A stretch of 33,908 bases of DNA from LB3-1 sp036401895 (GTDB lineage Bacteria; Chloroflexota; Chloroflexia; Chloroflexales; Kallotenuaceae), in assembly GCA_036401895.1 (NCBI GenBank), contig DASWTW010000178.1, positions 1-33,908 on the forward strand, given 5' to 3'. Under the pieces are notes generated by a model. It did no database searches and had not been told where the DNA came from. It saw only the letters and a program-made list of their open reading frames with translations. This document shows, in pieces, positions 1 to 8,042 of the stretch (positions within the stretch are counted from its first letter, which is position 1; each line of letters starts with the position of its first letter). Both the position numbers and the translations under genes were made by a program.

Positions 1-323
1 TCGGCGTGCGCCTCAAGAAACGCCACGGTATCCTCGACGACGATCGTACTGCCCGGCGCGATGGTGTTGCAAAAGTCGGCCACCTCCTGCGACAGATCGG
101 TGGCCTGCACGCCCGTATAGCCGCGATCCACGGCCAGCAGCTCAAGCAGATCGCCGTAGCCGGGGCCGATCTCAAGGATGCGCGCATCGCGCTGCCTGGG
201 GATGAGATGCCCGTAGTTGAGCCAGAGATGATCTTTTTTGCGCTTGCGATACTGGTGCGGATCGGTCACGTGTGACAGATGCCGCGTCAGATAGCTATCG
301 AATAAGGTGTTGCGATCGCTCAT
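1..323 (-). CDS. Class I SAM-dependent methyltransferase, partial (C-terminus beyond left edge)
   Basis: The reading frame starts at ATG 323-321 and runs off base 1 after 107 codons, so only the N-terminal part is visible. The product begins MSDRNTLFDSYL and contains ILEIGPGYGDLLELL at about residues 49-63, the glycine-rich SAM-binding motif I of Rossmann-fold methyltransferases. An acidic position follows in VQATDLSQEV, as expected for motif II. The start codon overlaps the stop of the flippase gene (ATGA at 320-323), which implies translational coupling in one operon. With a flippase as partner, a role in modifying a surface glycan or its lipid carrier is likely, but the acceptor cannot be read from this fragment. 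The family call is firm; the substrate is unknown. Confidence 0.85.
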   Translation of the reverse strand, partial: MSDRNTLFDSYLTRHLSHVTDPHQYRKRKKDHLWLNYGHLIPRQRDARILEIGPGYGDLLELLAVDRGYTGVQATDLSQEVADFCNTIAPGSTIVVEDTVAFLEAHA

Positions 324-1606
324 AGCGAGCGGGCCTCCTCCCTGGAAAGAATCTGCCGCTGCCGGGCGACTGTTTGTTTGACCAGCACCAGCTGAATCAG
401 CGTGTTCAGCATTTCGCCGCAGAGCAGCGACAGCGCGGCTCCGGGAGCGCCCCAGAGCGGCACCAGCACCCACAGCAGGCCGCTGATCACAAAAAGATTG
501 AAGACGGCCAGCCGGGTGATCCAGCTAAAATGCCCGTATGCCTGGATTGTGCTGGTCAGGCAGCTATTGAGTGTGCGAAAAATCAGCGCGATCGCCAGGA
601 TGCGCAGGATCGTGATTGCGGGCGTGTACTGCGGCAGGAGCCACTGGATCACCAGCGGCGCGATCAGCGCCAGCGCCAGGCCGCAGAGAGCGCCGTAGCC
701 AAAGGTGATCGCGGCGTAGCGCAGAATCATTCGGCTCGTGTCCTGGCGATCGTCGGCGAGCGTGGCCGCAATATGGCTGTAGACCGACATCGCGAAGGCC
801 GCCGCGACCAGCAGCACCGGCTCTGTCAGCCGAAACGCCAGGCCGTAAAAGCCAACAGCGGCGGTATCGGCAAAGCTGCTGAGCACGATCACATCCAGCC
901 GCGTGTACAGCGTGACGATCACGATCGTGCCGCCGATCGGCAGGGCGCGTCGCAGCAGCGTCTTGATCTCGGCCACAGGCGCGCCGCCGATGTGGATCGG
1001 CACCAGCCGGCGAAAGCGACCGAGCACAATCGCCGCGCTGACGGCCTCGGCGACCGGCAGAATCGCCACGGTCAGCAAGATCGATGGGTAGATCAGAAAC
1101 AGCAGCGCGATCACGGCGATTGTGACGGCGTTGATGGCGACGACCGGCACGATAATCTGGTTGGTTTGCAGCCGCGCCTGAAAATAGTTGAGCGAAAAGT
1201 TTTGCCACAGGCCGGTGAAGATCAGCAGCCCCGCGACCGCGCCGATCTGGAGCTGCTCCTGAGGCTCGGTGAGCGCCAGGAAGAGCAGCAGCGCCGCGTA
1301 GGCGATCAGGCCGCAGACGATTTTGGTCTGAGCCACAGTCGCGGCCAGGCGCTGGCGGTAGCTCTCGTTCTGCGTGGTGGCAAACTCGCGAATCACCAGC
1401 GTATCGACGCCGAAATCGGCGACGACCTTAGCGATCTCGGCGACGGTCATCGCAAACACGATCATGCCGAAGATGTCGGGATTCAGAAAGCGCGCGATGA
1501 TGAACAGGCAGATCACTCTGGTAAGCGTGTTGGCTCCGCGCAGGATCGTCACCGAGAGCGTGTTGGAAACCAGAGGATTGATGCGGTTTTTGAGTATTGA
1601 TGACAT
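320..1606 (-). CDS. Oligosaccharide flippase (Wzx-like, polysaccharide biosynthesis/MOP superfamily)
   Basis: The 428-residue protein is hydrophobic throughout, with about twelve predicted membrane helices, and has the usual length of Wzx-type flippases. The N-terminus (LRGANTLTRVICLFIIARFL, then NPDIFGMIVFA) matches the first helices of the family, in which a conserved loop reads 'ARxLxPxxFG'. It would move undecaprenyl-linked oligosaccharide units across the inner membrane during capsule, exopolysaccharide or surface-glycan assembly. Its stop overlaps the ATG of the downstream methyltransferase by 4 bp. No strong ribosome binding site precedes ATG 1606, so a slightly different start is possible, although the first helix begins soon after it. 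The substrate cannot be deduced from sequence. Confidence 0.88.
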   Translation of the reverse strand: MSSILKNRINPLVSNTLSVTILRGANTLTRVICLFIIARFLNPDIFGMIVFAMTVAEIAKVVADFGVDTLVIREFATTQNESYRQRLAATVAQTKIVCGLIAYAALLLFLALTEPQEQLQIGAVAGLLIFTGLWQNFSLNYFQARLQTNQIIVPVVAINAVTIAVIALLFLIYPSILLTVAILPVAEAVSAAIVLGRFRRLVPIHIGGAPVAEIKTLLRRALPIGGTIVIVTLYTRLDVIVLSSFADTAAVGFYGLAFRLTEPVLLVAAAFAMSVYSHIAATLADDRQDTSRMILRYAAITFGYGALCGLALALIAPLVIQWLLPQYTPAITILRILAIALIFRTLNSCLTSTIQAYGHFSWITRLAVFNLFVISGLLWVLVPLWGAPGAALSLLCGEMLNTLIQLVLVKQTVARQRQILSREEARSL

Positions 1607-1676
1607 GTATTTGATCGATCGCGATCGCTATCGTCTGCGCTATAGAGATTTGTAAAAATGAATCGATCTCGTAGGG

Positions 1677-1692
1677 GCGTGATTTATCACGC
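1677..1692. repeat. Short inverted repeat within a GTAGGGGCGTGATTTATCACGC-like element
   Basis: GCGTGAT, two bases, ATCACGC form a 7-bp inverted repeat directly preceded by GTAGGG. Elements of this general form (GTAGGGGCG followed by an inverted repeat) are, from memory, common dispersed intergenic repeats in Chloroflexota and some cyanobacteria. Only one copy is visible here, so the repeat status is inference. Confidence 0.35.
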
Positions 1693-1908
1693 TCAGGACT
1701 CGAATAGTCGGTGCCGAGATTAAAGCAGGCATCTATCGCGCGTACTGATATTTATAATCTCTTTACGAAAACTAACTTGTGAGCTGTGTGCTGGGCCAAC
1801 GCCCTGATCGACACTGCCGCACGCTGCTGCCCAAAATCGGCCCGTGGATCAGTCGGGTAGTATAGGTTGGCGCTGGGGCACTGTCAAATAAAGGCACGGC
1901 AAACAAAC

Positions 1909-1932
1909 GAGGACACGCCGCGGCGTGTCCTC
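1909..1932 (-). terminator. Intrinsic terminator of the dehydrogenase gene
   Basis: A perfect 24-bp palindrome (GAGGACACGCCG and its complement) lies 24 bases beyond the stop of the dehydrogenase. On the minus strand it is followed by GTTTGTTTG, a T-rich tail. This is the layout of a Rho-independent terminator for the minus-strand gene. Confidence 0.75.
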
Positions 1933-1955
1933 GCAATCCTGATGATCAAGCGAGT

Positions 1956-3032
1956 CTAGCTGAGCGTCGGCCAGACCTCAAGCTTCGTTTTCACTCGTTT
2001 GATCACCTCGTCAGTAAACTCAGTGGTCGTCGCGTGGCCGCTGAGATCGGCCGTGCGAACGCCGTCATAGACCGCCTCCATGCACGACTCCGAGATCGCG
2101 CGGGCGGCCATCGCAGCCTGCTTGCTGCCTACGAAGTTCAGCAGCGAGCCGCCGGCCAGGATCATCGCCAGCGGGTTGGCAATGTTCTTGCCGAAGAGCG
2201 ACGGTGCGGTGCCGTGCGGCGCTTCGGCCATGACCGCCTTGGCGTTCAGCTCGTCGTCGAAGGCCAGCAGCAGCGACTCGGCGCCGGCGATCGAGCCGAA
2301 CATCTGCATCACCAGATCCGAGAGACAGTCGCCGTCGCGGTTGAGCGAGGGAATCACCAGCGGCTCTTCGCCGGCCGTCAGCAGCAGCGCGTAGGTCGCG
2401 TCGATCAGCTGCGGCGAGTAGCGCACGTCGGGGTAGCGCTCGTGGGCGGCGTCCATCTCTTCTTTGAGCATGCCCTCGTAGATCGGGCTGACGGTGTACT
2501 TGGGACCGCCAAAAACTTTGCCGTTGACGCGCTTGGCCTGCTGAAACGCGAACTCGGCGACCATCCGGCAGATGCGGCGGCTGATCTTCTCGGTGCGATA
2601 GGCCCACTCGTCGAGGCCCTCGCCCTCGCGCCATTCCTTCGCGCCGTAGGCATCGTCGACGGCCATGCGCACCACCGAGATCGGCGCGAACACACCGCCC
2701 ACGGGACGAATGCCGGGGATGCGCCGTCCGGTCCGCAGAATCACGGTGCCGTCGATCGCCTTGCGCAGGATCGCGTTGGGGCTGCCGACATCGTTCGCAG
2801 TCTCGGGCGTGATCGTGGCAGCTTTGAGGCCGAGGCCGGTCTCTTTCATCCGCGCGGCAGCGTCGTTGACGACCTGGTTGTTGGTCTCGCGGCGCTTCTC
2901 AAGGCTGAGATCGAACCGCTCGAAGGTCAGATCCACTTTGATGACCGACGGATCGAGGACGCGCAGCGCTTCTTCGAGCAGCTCCTGGCCGGTCTGATCG
3001 CCTTCCAGTACGACGATGGTTGGTGTTGCCAT
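1956..3032 (-). CDS. Isocitrate/isopropylmalate dehydrogenase family protein (probably NAD-dependent isocitrate dehydrogenase)
   Basis: The 358-residue protein has the length of the short beta-decarboxylating dehydrogenases (IDH, IMDH and homoisocitrate DH). Family marks are the N-terminal strand followed by GDQTGQELLEEAL (family form GDGIGPEV), the substrate-loop region SPNAILRKAIDGTVILRTGR, and the C-terminal nucleotide-binding stretch APHGTAPSLFGKNIANP followed by LAMILAGGSLL (family form HGSAP...GKxIANPxAMIL). These enzymes oxidise and decarboxylate a 2-hydroxy diacid using a divalent metal. The serine at the start of SPNAILRK resembles isocitrate rather than isopropylmalate enzymes, but the exact substrate is not settled. 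ATG 3032 is preceded by AAAGGAG at good spacing. It is flanked by its own promoter-like element (3087-3095) and terminator, so it is probably monocistronic. Confidence 0.85.
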   Translation of the reverse strand: MATPTIVVLEGDQTGQELLEEALRVLDPSVIKVDLTFERFDLSLEKRRETNNQVVNDAAARMKETGLGLKAATITPETANDVGSPNAILRKAIDGTVILRTGRRIPGIRPVGGVFAPISVVRMAVDDAYGAKEWREGEGLDEWAYRTEKISRRICRMVAEFAFQQAKRVNGKVFGGPKYTVSPIYEGMLKEEMDAAHERYPDVRYSPQLIDATYALLLTAGEEPLVIPSLNRDGDCLSDLVMQMFGSIAGAESLLLAFDDELNAKAVMAEAPHGTAPSLFGKNIANPLAMILAGGSLLNFVGSKQAAMAARAISESCMEAVYDGVRTADLSGHATTTEFTDEVIKRVKTKLEVWPTLS

Positions 3033-3086
3033 TATTCAGCTCCTTTGCTATCTATGTCGGTGTCAGGCATGGTCTAAAACTGGGCC

Positions 3087-3095
3087 ATTGTAGCA
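3087..3095 (-). promoter_or_regulatory. Extended -10 promoter element upstream of the dehydrogenase
   Basis: Read on the minus strand the sequence is CCTATGCTACAAT, containing TG, one base, TACAAT (5 of 6 to TATAAT). It lies about 55 bp before ATG 3032. No good -35 is visible, which suits an extended -10 promoter. A closely similar sequence precedes the mannosidase gene (6547-6555) and a related one precedes ribokinase (15392-15400). Confidence 0.5.
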
Positions 3096-3100
3096 TAGGC

Positions 3101-3170
3101 AGGCCCTCACCCCCGGCCCCTTCCCCGAACCTCGGCGGGCTTCCGCTTCGGTTGCGATAGGAGAGGGGAG
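3101..3170. repeat. Dispersed GC-rich intergenic repeat, copy A
   Basis: This stretch starts AGGCCCTCACCCCCGGCC and continues through TTCCCCGAACCTCGG. It is closely similar, with about ten differences and small indels over roughly 70 bp, to copy B at 3273-3345. Copy A lies between genes; copy B lies inside the alpha-mannosidase reading frame. Confidence 0.7.
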
Positions 3171-3193
3171 ATGCTGAAACTGAGAGATAGTGC

Positions 3194-6100
3194 TTATCCT
3201 CTAAACCGCACCCGGAACGAGCGAATCTCAAAGGGCCGGATCGCGAACCGCAGGGTGCTGGCGGTGGTGGACAGGCCCTCACCCCCCGGCCCCTTCCCCG
3301 AACCTCGGTCGGCTTCGACCTCGGTTGCGGCAGGCGAGGAGGAAGTTGGTACTGCATTGCTCTCTTGCGCTCCGTTAGGTTCTAGGTTCTTGGTTCTAGG
3401 TTCTTCGGTTTCTTCTAAGAGATTGCATTCCTCCACATCCCGGATCGGCTGTGCGAACGTCAGCGTCACCGGCCCGCGCTGGTTATGCGCCTCGTAGACG
3501 CGCACGATCACGCCGTCGCCGTCCTCAGCGCTTTTGATCGTATCCAGCATGACGTGTGCCGCATCGCAGCGCACGAACGCGCTGGATTCCTGGCGTGGCT
3601 GGTGTTCGCTCGACGGCTGCGGACGATAGGCGATCAGCGGGATGTTTAGCTCGGCGGCACGGCGCACAACCTCGCCTTCGCGCCAGTCGCCGGCGTGCGG
3701 CAGTAGCGCGTAGGTGAAGCGCTGAATGCCCTGATCGGCGTTGGGATCGGGATTGACGCCCGACTTGAGCAGCGTGATGCGCATCACGTTGTGGTGCAGA
3801 TCGTGGCCGTACTTGCTGTCGTTGAGCAGCGCCACGCCGTAGCCGGCCTCGGAAAGATCGATCCAGCGGTGGGCGCAGGTCTCGAAGCGGGCGACATCCC
3901 ACGAGGTATTGCGGTGCGTCGGCCGCTCGACCGCGCCGAACTGGATCTCGTAGGTCGCGCGCGTGGCGTTGATCGCCACGGGGAAGCCGGCCTTGAGCAA
4001 AATCTGGTGCTCGTGCCAGTCGATCTCGGTCGCGAAGTCGATGCGCGGCAGATCGCTGTAGATCAGAATACGCTGGCGGATCGTGGACTTGAGGAAGAGC
4101 CGCGTGATCTCAACGCCGCCGCGAAGCGGGCCGCTCTCGACCACGGCGATGCTCTGCACGTCCTGGATTGGATACGGCTTCTCGGCGTAGAAAATATCGA
4201 TGTCCCAGGCGTCGTAGTTCAGCGGCCGGTCCTCGAATGCAATCAGCTGATTAGCGCGCCGGCCCGGCTCAAGCACATCGCGATCATAGCGCTTGTCGTA
4301 GATCGCGCCGATCTCGCCGCTGCTGTCGAGGTCGATGCGGAAGAACTGATTTTCCAGCCGCTCGGTCGTGATCGTCAGTGGCGCGGGTTGGCTTGAGCCC
4401 GTGTGTGCAAGATCGGTCAGCCCGTAGCTCGCCGCGCCAAAACCAGCGACTAGCAGGCCGCGCTCGCCGTCCAGGTTTTCGACAGGCTGCACTGCCAGCG
4501 CGGTCTCGTCAAGGCTCGCGGCGATCGTCTGCGGCACGAAGAGCGGATCGCTGCGCTGCCAGCCGAGCGTGTTGATCGCCAGCAATTGGGCGTTGCTGCC
4601 GGCCGTCAGCGTCGCCAGCGCCTGGTCGCGCACCTGCCGCCCGATGCGCATGATCTCCGCGAACTGCTGGCGAGCATCCTGGTAGACCTCAGGGATCGAC
4701 GAGCCGGGCAGAATGTCATGGAACTGGTTCAACAGGATCAGCTTCCAGCCCTGGTTGATCAGCTCGCGCTGGGTCTCGCCTCCATTGAGCGCGGCCCAGG
4801 CAGCCAGGAACTCCGCGTCGTGAAACAGCTGCTCGGCGCGACGGTTGGCTTGCTTGATCCAGCCCTGGCTGGTGTAGGTGCCGCGATGATACTCCAGATA
4901 CAGCTCGCCGACCCAGGTTGGCAGTCGTGGATCGTTGGCGACGCGCTGCTGTAGCCGCTCGAAGTACTCGGCCGCGCTGCCGTAGCGCACCTGGGGCATG
5001 TTCGGCAGATCACCCAGCCGCCGCACCATCTCAAGCTGATCTGCGGTCGGGCCACCGCCACCGTCGCCGTAGCCCATCAGGTAGAGCAGCTCGTCGTTGA
5101 CCGTCTTCTGGCGATACTCGCGCCAGGCTCCGGCGATCGCCTTGGCCGTGACCTCGCCGTTGTAGGTGTAGTAGCCGTTGGCAGGATCGGGCGTGGTCAC
5201 AAAATGCGTCAGCACCTCGCTGCCGTCGATGCCCCGCCAGCGAAACGTGTCGAAGGGCATGCGATTGAACTGGCTCCAGCTGATCTTGGTCGTCATAAAC
5301 GTGTCGATGCCGCAGCCAAGCATGATCTGGGGCAGCGCCGCCGAGTAGCCGAACACATCCGGCATCCACAGCACGCGATCGCGCAGGCCGAACTCCTCGG
5401 CAAAGAAGCGCAGGCCGAACAAGAACTGTCGCACCAGCGACTCGCCCGAGGGAATGTTGCAGTCGGCCTCCAGCCACATCGCGCCGATCGGCTCCCAGCG
5501 TCCCTCGGCGATGCGCTGCTTGATCTGCGTGTACAGCTCGGGATAATCCTGCTGCGCGAACTCGTAGAGCTGCGGCGTCGAGGCCGTGAAATGATACTCG
5601 GGATACAGCTCCATCAGCCGCAGCGCCGTCGCAAAGGTATGCGCGGTTTTTTGACGGGTGCGCCACAACGGCCAGAGCCAGGCCACGTCGATATGCGAGT
5701 GGCCGGTGATCGTGATCTTGGGCCGCGTGCCGCCGTCCAGGTTTTCCAGCAGATGCTCGTCCAGATATGCGTTGGCCGCTCGCACGGACTCGTAGAACTC
5801 AGGCGCGCTGGCCTCGTGGCTGATCGCTGGGCCTGTGGAGCCGACCCAGGTCGCGGGAGCCTCGCGCAGATCCAGCAGGTTGATCGCGGTGTTGAGCCGG
5901 TGCAGCATCTGGCTGTAGGCCAGGCTATTCACGTCGATCTGCTCGATCGTTTGCAGGGCTACCCGCAGCGTATGCACAAACTGCCAGGTCGGCTCGTCCA
6001 GCACCACCAGCTCCAGCCCGCCGAAGGGCTGCGTGCGGCTGACATGCGCCTGCACAAACAGCTCGATCGGCTGCTCCAGTCGCGGCAGCAGCACGATGCG

Positions 6101-6457
6101 GTGCTCGGCGTCCAGTCCGGCGAAGAGCTGATCGCCAAGAAAGATCTGCGACTCGATCGTATCGCTCGACCACTGGTTGGCGTCGCCGCGCCAGCGCAGA
6201 TGCAGCGCCACCGGCTGATCGCGCAGCTCGGGCGGAATGGTGAGCGGTTGTCGCAGCCAGACGGTTTTCAGCAGCGCGCCCCAGGGATCGCCGCGCCGGA
6301 TCGGCTGCCAGGCGGCATCGCGCACATGCTCGGGCCTGCCCACGGACCGAGGGCTTTGGGGCAGATACAGCGTTCCATCCAGCGGCACGATCACGCGCCA
6401 GACGGCTTCTTCGATCAGGCTGAGACGCTGGCGAAGTTTTGGGAGAGTCAGCGGCAC
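3194..6457 (-). CDS. Glycoside hydrolase family 38 alpha-mannosidase
   Basis: The 1087-residue protein carries the GH38 catalytic domain at about residues 245-540. GHSHIDVAWLWPLWR supplies the zinc ligands H255 and D257, and WMPDVFGYSAALPQI contains the probable nucleophile D367. A later zinc ligand is the histidine of LLNQFHDILPGSS. An N-terminal beta domain precedes the catalytic domain and the usual beta-sandwich domains follow it. The enzyme removes alpha-linked mannose from glycans; no signal peptide is seen, so cytoplasmic turnover is likely. The start is GTG 6457 with GAGGAG six bases upstream; a nearby ATG is out of frame. Near the C-terminus, between CNLLEE and STLRFAIRPFEIRSF, about 50 low-complexity residues are encoded by repeat DNA (3273-3420). 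These are probably an inserted, tolerated linker. Confidence 0.93.
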   Translation of the reverse strand: MPLTLPKLRQRLSLIEEAVWRVIVPLDGTLYLPQSPRSVGRPEHVRDAAWQPIRRGDPWGALLKTVWLRQPLTIPPELRDQPVALHLRWRGDANQWSSDTIESQIFLGDQLFAGLDAEHRIVLLPRLEQPIELFVQAHVSRTQPFGGLELVVLDEPTWQFVHTLRVALQTIEQIDVNSLAYSQMLHRLNTAINLLDLREAPATWVGSTGPAISHEASAPEFYESVRAANAYLDEHLLENLDGGTRPKITITGHSHIDVAWLWPLWRTRQKTAHTFATALRLMELYPEYHFTASTPQLYEFAQQDYPELYTQIKQRIAEGRWEPIGAMWLEADCNIPSGESLVRQFLFGLRFFAEEFGLRDRVLWMPDVFGYSAALPQIMLGCGIDTFMTTKISWSQFNRMPFDTFRWRGIDGSEVLTHFVTTPDPANGYYTYNGEVTAKAIAGAWREYRQKTVNDELLYLMGYGDGGGGPTADQLEMVRRLGDLPNMPQVRYGSAAEYFERLQQRVANDPRLPTWVGELYLEYHRGTYTSQGWIKQANRRAEQLFHDAEFLAAWAALNGGETQRELINQGWKLILLNQFHDILPGSSIPEVYQDARQQFAEIMRIGRQVRDQALATLTAGSNAQLLAINTLGWQRSDPLFVPQTIAASLDETALAVQPVENLDGERGLLVAGFGAASYGLTDLAHTGSSQPAPLTITTERLENQFFRIDLDSSGEIGAIYDKRYDRDVLEPGRRANQLIAFEDRPLNYDAWDIDIFYAEKPYPIQDVQSIAVVESGPLRGGVEITRLFLKSTIRQRILIYSDLPRIDFATEIDWHEHQILLKAGFPVAINATRATYEIQFGAVERPTHRNTSWDVARFETCAHRWIDLSEAGYGVALLNDSKYGHDLHHNVMRITLLKSGVNPDPNADQGIQRFTYALLPHAGDWREGEVVRRAAELNIPLIAYRPQPSSEHQPRQESSAFVRCDAAHVMLDTIKSAEDGDGVIVRVYEAHNQRGPVTLTFAQPIRDVEECNLLEETEEPRTKNLEPNGAQESNAVPTSSSPAATEVEADRGSGKGPGGEGLSTTASTLRFAIRPFEIRSFRVRFRG
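3273..3345. repeat. Dispersed GC-rich repeat, copy B, inside the mannosidase coding region
   Basis: This is a near copy of 3101-3170: AGGCCCTCACCCCCCGGCC, then CTTCCCCGAACCTCGG, then a diverging AGGAGGAAG end. On the minus strand it is translated in frame as a Gly/Ser/Pro/Glu-rich stretch (SSPAATEVEADRGSGKGPGG). This indicates a mobile or amplified intergenic element that landed in a permissive site of the gene. Confidence 0.7.
3377..3420. repeat. Simple TTCTAGG/TTCTTGG repeat inside the mannosidase coding region
   Basis: The sequence is built from alternating AGGTTCTAGGTTCTTGG words and sits directly beside the gene's copy of the GC-rich repeat. It encodes ETEEPRTKNLEPN on the minus strand. 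Such words look like intergenic filler DNA rather than protein-coding sequence under selection. Confidence 0.55.
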
Positions 6458-6546
6458 GGTTCACTCCTCGACATAAGCAGAAATGGCTGCACGACGCTGG
6501 CAGAGTCGCTTCTCCGCCACCACGCAGCTACGCATACGATCGGCGG

Positions 6547-6555
6547 ATTGTAGCA
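6547..6555 (-). promoter_or_regulatory. Extended -10 promoter element upstream of the mannosidase
   Basis: The minus strand reads CCTTATGCTACAAT, with TG, one base, TACAAT. It lies about 90 bp before GTG 6457 and matches the element before the dehydrogenase over TATGCTACAAT. No clear -35 is seen. Confidence 0.45.
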
Positions 6556-6624
6556 TAAGGCTTGCCGAGGCCGGAATCGGGCGCGCTGGGAGCGGTTGCT
6601 TTCGCGCAATTTTCGCTCAGGCTG

Positions 6625-6663
6625 TTTGCACGATTGCAAATTTTCGAGGAATTGTGAGACAAT
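6625..6663 (+). promoter_or_regulatory. Candidate promoter and operator of the AAA/TOPRIM cassette
   Basis: A perfect inverted repeat TTTGCA-CGAT-TGCAAA (6625-6640) overlaps a -35-like TTGCAA (6634-6639). Eighteen bases on is a -10-like GACAAT (6658-6663), about 70 bp before ATG 6735. Both hexamers are imperfect. The palindrome over the -35 would be a natural repressor site, but no regulator gene is linked. Confidence 0.35.
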
Positions 6664-6734
6664 AAAATCAAGGAATCAGGCCGCATGATCCTTGTCTTTC
6701 CTAGATTTGAAGATTGAGCAAAGTAGGTTGTCGA

Positions 6735-8042
6735 ATGAGAATTACTCAACTTTCAATTGAGAATTACAAGTCATTGAGGAATATAACTATTTCTCCAACA
6801 CAGTTAAATGTTATTGTGGGTGCGAATGCGGCTGGAAAAAGCAATTTTGCAGATTGCCTGGATTTTATCTCTGATGTGTACCGGCATGGTCTGGAGATGG
6901 CTGTTAGCCGAAAAGGGGGATACGAAAATATTGCATTTCGTAAAACAAGACGATCACGGAAACCGATTAAGATAGGATTGAGTGTTGAGTTTTTTTCAAT
7001 CAATTTGTCTCCTCTTGATAGGGAGGATCGAAAAACCTTAACTGATGTTAAGGTAGAGCACTCGTTTGCTTTCGTTACGCGTGGGTTTTCTATTCGAACA
7101 GCTTTTGAGGTTATACAAGAGAATTTAGTAATTAGTAGACGGACTAGCGACGAATGGGAGATTATAGCAAATCTTAAGCGAACAATTGAAGATTACAGCC
7201 TTGATGTTAAAAATGAAAATGAGCGCCCAGATTTTCATTCTGGTAATTTAAGGTTCGAAGATGGCTTGACTCTTTTTAGATTCTTTGTAGGACGCGACAA
7301 CCTTCTACCAACTGAATTACTTATTAGCTCAGTAGGTGGTTTCGTGCCACTAATCTCTATGTTCCAAAGAGTTATGGGTAGTATTCGAGTCTTTCAGATT
7401 AGCCCGGCACAATCACGAGTGTTTGGTATACCTACTCCAACAGCAGAGCTTGAGCGGCAGGGTAAGAATCTTCCAGCCGTAATTGATTTGCTGCAAAAGC
7501 AACATCCAGAAGCATGGCAACTTGTTATGCAAGCGATGCGAGCTATTCTGCCGGATTTGAAAAGTATCAACGTCGATTACACGCCTACAAAAACGCTAGG
7601 CTTATTCTTCGATGAAGAGGGTTTTGGTCGTCCTTGGGGTGTGGACGAAGTATCGGATGGAACACTACAAACGCTTGCAATCCTGGTAGCTATTTTCAAT
7701 CCTTCCTCATCGGTTTTGGTGATCGAAGAGCCCGAGAACTCTGTGCATCCGTGGATTCTCCGTCATATTTTGGATGCTTGTCGTGAAGCAAGTAAAAACA
7801 AGCAGATCATCCTGACTACGCACTCGCCAATCATTATGAATGCTGTCAATCCTGAAGAGGTTTGGGTGATCTGGCGCTCCAAAGGCGAATCTCAGCTTGC
7901 GCCATTAACTGAGATCGATCCTGAATTTCTAGCTATGTGGCAGCATGGCGATGTTTCAACGTTTGACTATATTGACAGCGGCGCGCTTCCACACGCGATT
8001 CCTCCTGAACCATCGCTCGTTCTAGACCAGGAGGAGGAATGA
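6735..8042 (+). CDS. AAA family ATPase (OLD/RecF-like, AAA_21/AAA_15 type)
   Basis: The 435-residue protein begins MRITQLSIENYKSLRNI, the standard N-terminus of SMC/RecF/OLD-like ATPases. Walker A is GANAAGKSN (residues 29-37, K35), the ABC-type signature is EVSDGTLQTL, Walker B with its catalytic glutamate is VLVIEEPENSVHP (EEPE 331-334), and the H-switch is LTTHSP (H363). The helical insertion between Walker A and the signature is unlike classical RecF. I chose ATG 6735 over an in-frame TTG at 6714 because homologues start at MRI. The stop overlaps the next gene by 4 bp, so the two proteins are made together. Base composition is clearly AT-richer than the surroundings, especially in the first half, which suggests transfer. 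It probably works with the TOPRIM partner as an anti-phage ATPase-nuclease pair. Confidence 0.85.
   Translation: MRITQLSIENYKSLRNITISPTQLNVIVGANAAGKSNFADCLDFISDVYRHGLEMAVSRKGGYENIAFRKTRRSRKPIKIGLSVEFFSINLSPLDREDRKTLTDVKVEHSFAFVTRGFSIRTAFEVIQENLVISRRTSDEWEIIANLKRTIEDYSLDVKNENERPDFHSGNLRFEDGLTLFRFFVGRDNLLPTELLISSVGGFVPLISMFQRVMGSIRVFQISPAQSRVFGIPTPTAELERQGKNLPAVIDLLQKQHPEAWQLVMQAMRAILPDLKSINVDYTPTKTLGLFFDEEGFGRPWGVDEVSDGTLQTLAILVAIFNPSSSVLVIEEPENSVHPWILRHILDACREASKNKQIILTTHSPIIMNAVNPEEVWVIWRSKGESQLAPLTEIDPEFLAMWQHGDVSTFDYIDSGALPHAIPPEPSLVLDQEEE

Larger units (their letters stand above)
1607..1955. other. Intergenic region, about 350 bp
   Basis: No gene is visible here. The stretch next to the flippase start is rich in GATCGATCGCGATCGC-type sequence and contains one GCGATCGC octamer at 1621-1628. 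A small inverted repeat lies at 1677-1692 and a strong terminator hairpin at 1909-1932; both are listed separately. I could not identify a convincing promoter for the flippase. Confidence 0.6.

Noticed and set aside
374..1600. Long plus-strand open frame across the flippase gene
   Set aside because: The product is an Arg/Gln/His/Asp-rich sequence typical of an antisense frame in GC-rich DNA, and the opposite strand encodes a clear membrane protein.
6714..6734. TTG start for the AAA ATPase
   Set aside because: It adds only seven residues, and family members begin at the MRI strand encoded from ATG 6735.
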